This document shows, one piece after another, positions 5,882-9,946 of a stretch of DNA of 9,946 nt (position 1 is the stretch's first letter; every line of letters starts with the position of its first letter). The position numbers and the translations under genes are program-made. The notes beneath the pieces are model-generated. The model was not told the DNA's origin. It was given only the letters and a program-made list of their open reading frames with translations, and did not search any database. This DNA is from SSS58A sp041648155 (GTDB lineage: Bacteria; Krumholzibacteriota; Krumholzibacteriia; Krumholzibacteriales; Krumholzibacteriaceae), in assembly GCA_041648155.1 (NCBI GenBank), contig JBAZPL010000093.1, positions 1-9,946 of the forward strand, in the 5' to 3' direction.

Positions 5882-6850
5882 TCATCCTCCGCACAGCCAG
5901 CAGCGCGCGCGGCGCCCCGGCGAAACGTCGATGAGCGGCGGCTCAGCCGCGAAGCATTTCTCGAATCTCTTCGGACACCGGTCGCTGAACCGGCAGCCCG
6001 GCGGAAGTCTGAACGGATCGGGCACGTTTCCCGGAATCGTCGCGAGCCTCCCGCCGGGGCGCCCGAGACGCGCGATCGAGCCGAGGAGACCTTCCGTGTA
6101 CGGATGCGCGGGCTTCTCGAAGAGCGAGCCGACCGGCGCCTCCTCGACGATCACCCCCGCGTACATCACGAGGACGCGGCTCGCCATCTGGGCGACGACG
6201 GCGAGGTCGTGCGTGATGAGGAGCACCGCCATATGCATGCGCTCCTGGAGCTCGCGGAGGAGCTCGATGATCTGCCCCTGCACCGAGACGTCGAGGGCGC
6301 TCGTCGGCTCGTCCGCGAGGAGGAGCCGGGGCTCGCAGCTCAGGGCCATCGCGATCATCACGCGTTGGCGCATCCCGCCGCTCATCTGGTGCGGGTAGGC
6401 GCCGTAGCGCTTTTCCGGATCGGGAATCCGCACGAGCCGGAGCATCTCGATCGCCTTCGCCTTCGAATCGGACCGTGAGAGTTTCTGATGGAGAGCGATC
6501 GCTTCGCGCACCTGCTCCCCGCATGTAAAAACGGGATTGAGGCTCGTGAGGGGTTCCTGGAAAACAATCGATATCTTGTTGCCGCGCACCCGCCGCATCT
6601 CCTTCTCGGGAAGCGCGAGGAGATCATGCCCCTCGAACAGGATCGAGCCCCCGTCGATCCGGCCGGGGGGGAAAGAGACGAGGCGCATGATCGAAAGCGC
6701 CGTCACGCTTTTCCCGCAGCCCGATTCGCCGACGAGCCCCACCGCCTCGGCGGGCGCGATCTCGAAGCTCACGCCGTCGACGACGCGCGCAGTACCTTCC
6801 GCGGTCTCGAAGACCGTCCGGAGATTGTCCAGTTTGAGCAGCGTTTCCAT
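5882..6850 (-). CDS. oppD: oligopeptide/dipeptide ABC transporter ATPase, OppD/DppD type
   Basis: This is the second ATPase of the importer, expected to pair with OppF under the two permeases. The product has 322 residues. Walker A GESGCGKS is at 41-48, Q-loop Gln98, signature MSGGMRQR at 156-163, Walker B LLLADEP at 176-182 (Glu181), SALD at 184-187 and switch His214. The C-terminal oligo_HPY-type extension (HPYTEGLL at about 249-256) carries Cys286, 292, 299 and 317, with the same spacing as in OppF, a likely [4Fe-4S] site. The ATG at 6850 is the only start codon in frame after the upstream stop. No good Shine-Dalgarno precedes it, so it may rely on coupling from dppC or from the micro-ORF ending 4 nt upstream. 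OppD rather than OppF is supported by the MSGGMRQR signature and gene order. Confidence 0.96.
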   Translation of the reverse strand: METLLKLDNLRTVFETAEGTARVVDGVSFEIAPAEAVGLVGESGCGKSVTALSIMRLVSFPPGRIDGGSILFEGHDLLALPEKEMRRVRGNKISIVFQEPLTSLNPVFTCGEQVREAIALHQKLSRSDSKAKAIEMLRLVRIPDPEKRYGAYPHQMSGGMRQRVMIAMALSCEPRLLLADEPTSALDVSVQGQIIELLRELQERMHMAVLLITHDLAVVAQMASRVLVMYAGVIVEEAPVGSLFEKPAHPYTEGLLGSIARLGRPGGRLATIPGNVPDPFRLPPGCRFSDRCPKRFEKCFAAEPPLIDVSPGRRARCWLCGG

Positions 6851-6854
6851 ATCG

Positions 6855-6905
6855 TCAGGCTCGAGCGGCGCACGCGAGCGTCCGCATTCCCGTTCTCCGC
6901 GTCAT
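6855..6905 (-). CDS. possible 16-residue micro-ORF bridging dppC and oppD
   Basis: In the 51-nt gap between dppC and oppD an ATG (6905-6903) overlaps the dppC stop as ATGA and opens a frame encoding MTRRTGMRTLACAARA, ending in TGA 4 nt before the oppD ATG. An inner ATG (6887) in the same frame has GGAG 7 nt upstream. oppD itself has no clear ribosome site, so a ribosome ending here could re-initiate on oppD. The peptide is Arg-rich and resembles no family I know. A frame this short can arise by chance in GC-rich DNA, so this is a proposal only. Confidence 0.25.
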   Translation of the reverse strand: MTRRTGMRTLACAARA

Positions 6906-7789
6906 GCAATCTGCCTCGGATCGAATGCATCCTTCAGGGCGTCGCCGAGAAGGTTGAACCCGATCACGGTAACAGCAATCGCGATTCCTGGAAAGGTCGA
7001 AAGCCACCAGGCGCTCATGAGCGCCTCGCGGCCCTCGAAAACCATCTGTCCCCAGCTCGGCGCCGGCGGCGGCACGCCGAGCCCGAGAAAGCCGAGGGAA
7101 GCCTCGGCGAGAATGATCCCCCCGATCCGCAGCGTCGCCGCGACGATGATGACGCCGAGCGTGTTCGGAATGAGATGCCGCCAGATAACGCCCCTTCCCC
7201 CCGCGCCGAGCGCCTCCGCGGCCTTCACGTAATCGAGATTCCTGAGGGAGAGAACCTGCGCGCGCACGAGGCGGGCGGTCGCCATCCAGCCGGTCGCACC
7301 GAGAAGGATGACGATGAGCCAGATGGATCCCGAGAAGAGCGCGACGCAGGTGAGGAGCAGAAAGAGCCGCGGTATCGAGAGCAACGCATCGACGATCCGC
7401 ATGAGAATCGCGTCGGCGGCGCCGCCGAAATACCCCGCCGCCGCGCCCACGATTGAGCCGAGGAGAACCGTGATCGCGGCCGCGAGGAGTCCTATCGTGA
7501 GCGAGATGCGCGAGCCGTACACGACCCGGGCGAACACGTCCCTCCCGAATTTGTCCGTCCCGAGAGGATGCTCCCTGCACGGCGGCACATAGCGCATCCT
7601 CGGCACGTCCCCCTGCGCGATCGGATCGTAGGGCGTGAGAAGCGGAGCGATGACCGCGACGAGGTAGAGCGAAAGCACGATCAGCGCCCCCGCCATGCCG
7701 AACCGGCTCCGGCGAAACCGCGCCCAGCCCTGCGACCAGAGCGACCGCGGCGCCGCCGCGATCGAGCGTTCGTCGCCGTTCATGCTCAT
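6902..7789 (-). CDS. dppC: dipeptide/oligopeptide ABC transporter permease, DppC/OppC type
   Basis: This is the second inner-membrane channel subunit of the peptide importer. The product has 295 residues. A soluble N-terminus (RSLWSQGWARFRRSRFG) leads into helix 1 (about 31-52). The family segment HPLGTDKFGRDVFARVVYGS follows at 74-93, then five more helices. The EAA-type coupling loop (LDYVKAAEALGAGGRGVIWR, about 185-204) docks on the ATPases. The C-terminal part has GFLGLGVPPPAPSWGQM and ends GDALKDAFDPRQIA, typical of DppC. It starts 30 nt after dppB with a GAAGGGG site 5 nt before the ATG; a second ATG two codons in is possible but less well placed. The stop TGA overlaps the micro-ORF start. 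Length and motifs are normal for the family. Confidence 0.96.
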   Translation of the reverse strand: MSMNGDERSIAAAPRSLWSQGWARFRRSRFGMAGALIVLSLYLVAVIAPLLTPYDPIAQGDVPRMRYVPPCREHPLGTDKFGRDVFARVVYGSRISLTIGLLAAAITVLLGSIVGAAAGYFGGAADAILMRIVDALLSIPRLFLLLTCVALFSGSIWLIVILLGATGWMATARLVRAQVLSLRNLDYVKAAEALGAGGRGVIWRHLIPNTLGVIIVAATLRIGGIILAEASLGFLGLGVPPPAPSWGQMVFEGREALMSAWWLSTFPGIAIAVTVIGFNLLGDALKDAFDPRQIA

Positions 7790-7819
7790 GCCGCCCCTTC
7801 AAGCGTACGCACGTTTCGC

Positions 7820-8800
7820 TCAGCCTTTCTTCCCGCCCGCGAAGGCGATCCGCGGATCGAGAAGCCCGTATGCGACGTCGGTCAGAAGGTTCCCGAGAAT
7901 AACGATCGCCGCGACCGTGAAGTTGATGGCGAGTATGGTCGGATAGTCCCGCGCATAGATCGCATCCACCGCGAGCCGTCCCATGCCCGGCCACGAGAAT
8001 ATCGTCTCCACCACGACGGCGCCGCCGAAGAGAAACGGGAGGCTCAGCCCCACGATCGTCACGACGGGCAGCGCCGCGTTCTTGAACGCGTGTTTGAGAA
8101 AGACGCGGGATTCCGGCAGCCCCTTCGCGCGCGCCGTCCGGATGTAATCCTCGCGAAGGGCGTCGAGCATCGAGCCGCGCATATACCTCGCCGTGCTCGC
8201 CGCGGAGGCGATGCCGAGGACGAACGCCGGAAGCACGAGGTGCCTCGCCCGATCGAGCGCGAGGGAGAGCGCCGAGAACCCCTCTGTGTCGAGCGACTGC
8301 ATATGGGACGACGGCAGAACCCCGAGCTTCAGGGAGAACACGAGGATGAGCATGAGGGCGAGCCAGAACGAGGGTATCGAATAGATGAAGAGCGCGGCGA
8401 CCGTATTCACCCGGTCGAACGGGGAATGCCTCTTCGCCGCCGAGAGAACGCCGAGAAATATCCCGAGAATGAGATGGAGCGCGAGAGCGGTTACGGTGAG
8501 GCGGAGCGTGTTCGGTATCGCCTCGGCGAGGAGGTCCCGCACCGGCCGCCGGTACCGGAGGCTCACGCCGAAATCCCCCCGCACGAAACTGCCGATCCAT
8601 CTGAAGTACTGTTCGGCGAGAGGTTTGTCGAGCCCGAGGCTTTCCCGGATGCTTCGGACCGTCTCGGGGCTGAAATCCGGGTTGTAGTAGCGGGACATCG
8701 GGTCGCCCGGCGCGAGCCGGAGAAGAAAGAACGTGATCGTGAGCACGATGAAGAGCAAAACGAGAGACTGAATGAGGCGCCGCGCGAGAAATCCCCTCAT
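7820..8800 (-). CDS. dppB: dipeptide/oligopeptide ABC transporter permease, DppB/OppB type
   Basis: This is the first channel subunit of the importer. The product has 326 residues and opens MRGFLARRLIQSLVLLFIVL, the usual DppB helix 1 with its positively charged N-terminus. It then has the APGDP turn (30-34), the periplasmic segment with GLDKPLAEQYFRWIGSFVRG (56-75) and GDFGVSL (75-81), and five further helices. The EAA coupling loop is DYIRTARAKGLPESRVFLKH (218-237). FSWPGMGRLAVDAI and LLDPRI near the end are standard. The ATG (8800-8798) overlaps the lipM stop as ATGA. Its GGAGG ribosome site lies inside lipM and can pair with CCTCC next to the start codon (separate entry), so translation is probably coupled to lipM. 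A frame extending far upstream within lipM is an artefact of overlapping open frames. Confidence 0.96.
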   Translation of the reverse strand: MRGFLARRLIQSLVLLFIVLTITFFLLRLAPGDPMSRYYNPDFSPETVRSIRESLGLDKPLAEQYFRWIGSFVRGDFGVSLRYRRPVRDLLAEAIPNTLRLTVTALALHLILGIFLGVLSAAKRHSPFDRVNTVAALFIYSIPSFWLALMLILVFSLKLGVLPSSHMQSLDTEGFSALSLALDRARHLVLPAFVLGIASAASTARYMRGSMLDALREDYIRTARAKGLPESRVFLKHAFKNAALPVVTIVGLSLPFLFGGAVVVETIFSWPGMGRLAVDAIYARDYPTILAINFTVAAIVILGNLLTDVAYGLLDPRIAFAGGKKG

Positions 8801-9606
8801 GGAGGACAAACCTCCCCGGCGATCCGCGAGAGCGCTTCCCGCCGCTTCGCGAGCGCGCGCCCGACGATCTCCGCCTCGTCCCGTTCCGAAAGACGGAGCG
8901 GCTCCCATTCGATATCGAACATTCCCGAGAACGCGGCCGCGATGCTCATGCTGAGATCCTCCCCGCGGACCGGACGGCCGAGCTCGGCCGATACGCTCGT
9001 GATGCGGCTTTCGAGGGCATCGGGCGAGGCGCGGAGGTATCTCGCGATGCGCTCGCTCCCGCTTCTCATGAGGATCGAGCCGTGCTGGAGAAACGCGACG
9101 GAGGTCTTTCGCTGCGCGCTTCCCGCGATCTTCTTTCCCCTGACGACGAGCTCGTAGCGCGTCACCGAGGAAAGGCATGGAGCCGCGGTTCCCTTCGGCC
9201 CCGTGAGCTCGCGCCCCCGGGAGACCTCGGCATCGACCCCGAGCGATCGCAGCGCCGCCGAGATCGCGGCTGATATTCTCAGATACGCCTCCCCCGCGCC
9301 CGCGTCGAACAGCACGGAGCCCGCGGGAGCGACGACACAGTACGTGAGCTCCCCCTCGTGGAGAAGCGCCCTGCCCCCGGTGATCCGGCGCACGCAGTCG
9401 AGCCCGTCCGCGCGCAACGCGTCGACGTCGAGGATCAGGGACGCGTTCTGGTGCCAGCCGATCGTGATCGCCGGCGGGTCGAACGAATAGAGCCGCAGAA
9501 CCGGCGCGCCTCCCTGCCGCTCGGCCCGTTCGAGGAGGAGCTCGTCCAGGGCCATGTTCTCGGCGCCGGGCGCGCTCCCGCTATCGAGGAACAACCATCG
9601 TTCCAT
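8797..9606 (-). CDS. lipM: octanoyl-[GcvH]:protein/ACP octanoyltransferase, LipM type
   Basis: The protein (269 residues) belongs to the biotin/lipoate A/B ligase fold and is best read as LipM, which moves octanoyl from acyl carrier protein to the lipoyl domain of GcvH, the first step of lipoate assembly. Diagnostic segments are NMALDELLLE (17-26), RRITGGRALLHEGELTY (73-89), Cys144 just before TRYELVVRGKKIAGSAQRK, with Lys159, and FLQHGSIL (172-179). The cysteine sits where the B. subtilis LipM catalytic Cys150 lies; ATP-dependent LplA ligases lack it. Length fits LipM (about 275). It begins 1 nt after gcvPB and overlaps dppB by ATGA. Its Shine-Dalgarno is weak (GGGGA about 12 nt upstream), so coupling to gcvPB is likely. 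Lipoate ligase or LipL-like amidotransferase are the alternatives; sulfur insertion by LipA would be needed elsewhere. Confidence 0.87.
   Translation of the reverse strand: MERWLFLDSGSAPGAENMALDELLLERAERQGGAPVLRLYSFDPPAITIGWHQNASLILDVDALRADGLDCVRRITGGRALLHEGELTYCVVAPAGSVLFDAGAGEAYLRISAAISAALRSLGVDAEVSRGRELTGPKGTAAPCLSSVTRYELVVRGKKIAGSAQRKTSVAFLQHGSILMRSGSERIARYLRASPDALESRITSVSAELGRPVRGEDLSMSIAAAFSGMFDIEWEPLRLSERDEAEIVGRALAKRREALSRIAGEVCPP
8801..8815 (-). promoter_or_regulatory. hairpin masking the dppB ribosome-binding site
   Basis: The last codons of lipM read GGAGG-TTTGT-CCTCC directly followed by the dppB ATG. The Shine-Dalgarno GGAGG (8815-8811) is a perfect 5-bp complement of CCTCC (8805-8801), with a 5-nt loop, so the mRNA can hide its own ribosome site. 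The GGAGG is 10 nt from the ATG. A ribosome translating lipM to its ATGA-overlapped stop would melt the hairpin, the classic layout for translational coupling. Folding is read by eye. Confidence 0.55.
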
Positions 9607-9607
9607 C

Positions 9608-9946
9608 TCATTCGAGATCCCCGGAGCAGCAGAGGTCGGGACACCGCGCCGCCGCCGCCTCGTCGAGACGCCTCACCGGCGTGGTGACGGGCGCCTCGTG
9701 CAGCATCTCGGGGTTCGTCTCGGCCTCCCCGGCTATCTTCTCCATCACCTCGGCGAAGCGATCGATCGTTTCCTTGCTCTCCGTCTCGACGGGCTCGATC
9801 ATGAGTGCCTCCTCGACAATGAGAGGGAAATAGACCGTCGGGGCGTGAATCCCGTAATCGAGAAGCCGCTTCACGACGTCCGTCGCGCGAATGCCGAACT
9901 TCTTGAGGTTTCGCGCCGAGAGGACGAACTCGTGCATGCAGGGGCC
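9608..9946 (-). CDS. gcvPB: glycine dehydrogenase (decarboxylating) subunit 2, C-terminal part
   Basis: GcvPB is the PLP-carrying half of the split P-protein of the glycine cleavage system, which decarboxylates glycine and passes aminomethyl to the lipoyl arm of GcvH. Only the last 112 residues are in the window, beginning GPCMHEFVLSARNLKKFGIR. The block RLLDYGIHAPTVYFPLIVEE, followed by EPVETESKETIDRF, is highly conserved, as is APVTTPVRRLDEAAAA near the end. The PLP lysine lies upstream, outside the window. The tail RCPDLCCSGDLE has two adjacent cysteines, which is unusual but at a variable end. The gene stops with TGA one base before lipM, so the octanoyltransferase and the glycine cleavage system are co-transcribed. 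The remaining gcv genes (T, H, PA) presumably lie upstream. Confidence 0.95.
   Translation of the reverse strand, partial: GPCMHEFVLSARNLKKFGIRATDVVKRLLDYGIHAPTVYFPLIVEEALMIEPVETESKETIDRFAEVMEKIAGEAETNPEMLHEAPVTTPVRRLDEAAAARCPDLCCSGDLE

Noticed and set aside
4890..6398. A 502-codon plus-strand open frame, and a similar one at 7568-9157
   Set aside because: Both are opposite the well-supported transporter genes and have the same antisense composition.
7803..7810. The palindrome GCGTACGC between dppB and dppC
   Set aside because: It is only 8 bases, has no T-run and no paired arm large enough for a terminator or operator claim.
6855..8600. A 581-codon minus-strand frame over dppB and dppC
   Set aside because: It is the +1 shadow frame of two genes with full-length family motifs. 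Only its last 17 codons, in the dppC-oppD gap, were kept as a possible micro-ORF.

Overview
The window is bacterial, GC-rich (about 60-65% by eye) and densely coding. All credible genes lie on the minus strand, so transcription runs from base 9946 towards base 1. No rRNA, tRNA, CRISPR array, insertion sequence or phage gene was seen. The taxon cannot be fixed from the sequence. A split glycine dehydrogenase (separate P-B subunit), a LipM-type octanoyltransferase and a V/A-type rather than F-type ATPase together suggest an anaerobic or amino-acid-using lineage outside the well-studied Proteobacteria. Standard code use, and TGA stops in most genes, give no sign of recoding.

Unit 1, bases 9946 to about 4862: the end of gcvPB, then lipM, then a dipeptide/oligopeptide ABC transporter (dppB, dppC, oppD, oppF), closed by a hairpin-plus-T terminator. 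Junctions are very tight: 1 nt, an ATGA overlap, 30 nt, 51 nt and 2 nt. GcvPB is half of the glycine-cleavage P-protein. LipM puts octanoyl groups on GcvH, the lipoyl carrier of the same system. The transporter imports peptides, a plausible source of glycine. The unit therefore looks like a peptide-to-glycine-to-C1/NADH module, although the substrate of the transporter is inferred and no substrate-binding protein is encoded in the window.

Unit 2, from a promoter at about 4858-4830 to base 1 and beyond: subunits H, I, K, E, C and F of a V/A-type ATPase. The A, B and D subunits probably follow past the left edge. The K (rotor ring) subunit keeps every residue known to bind Na+ in the Enterococcus hirae ring, so the enzyme is predicted to be Na+-coupled.

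The points most worth a second look are small-scale: a hairpin that pairs the dppB Shine-Dalgarno with the bases just before its start codon; a 16-codon micro-ORF bridging dppC and oppD; a terminator abutting a consensus-like promoter; a structured 5' leader on the ATPase transcript; and strong enrichment of the hexamer CGATCG. The gene families themselves are all well known. I did not find a wholly new multi-gene system here.
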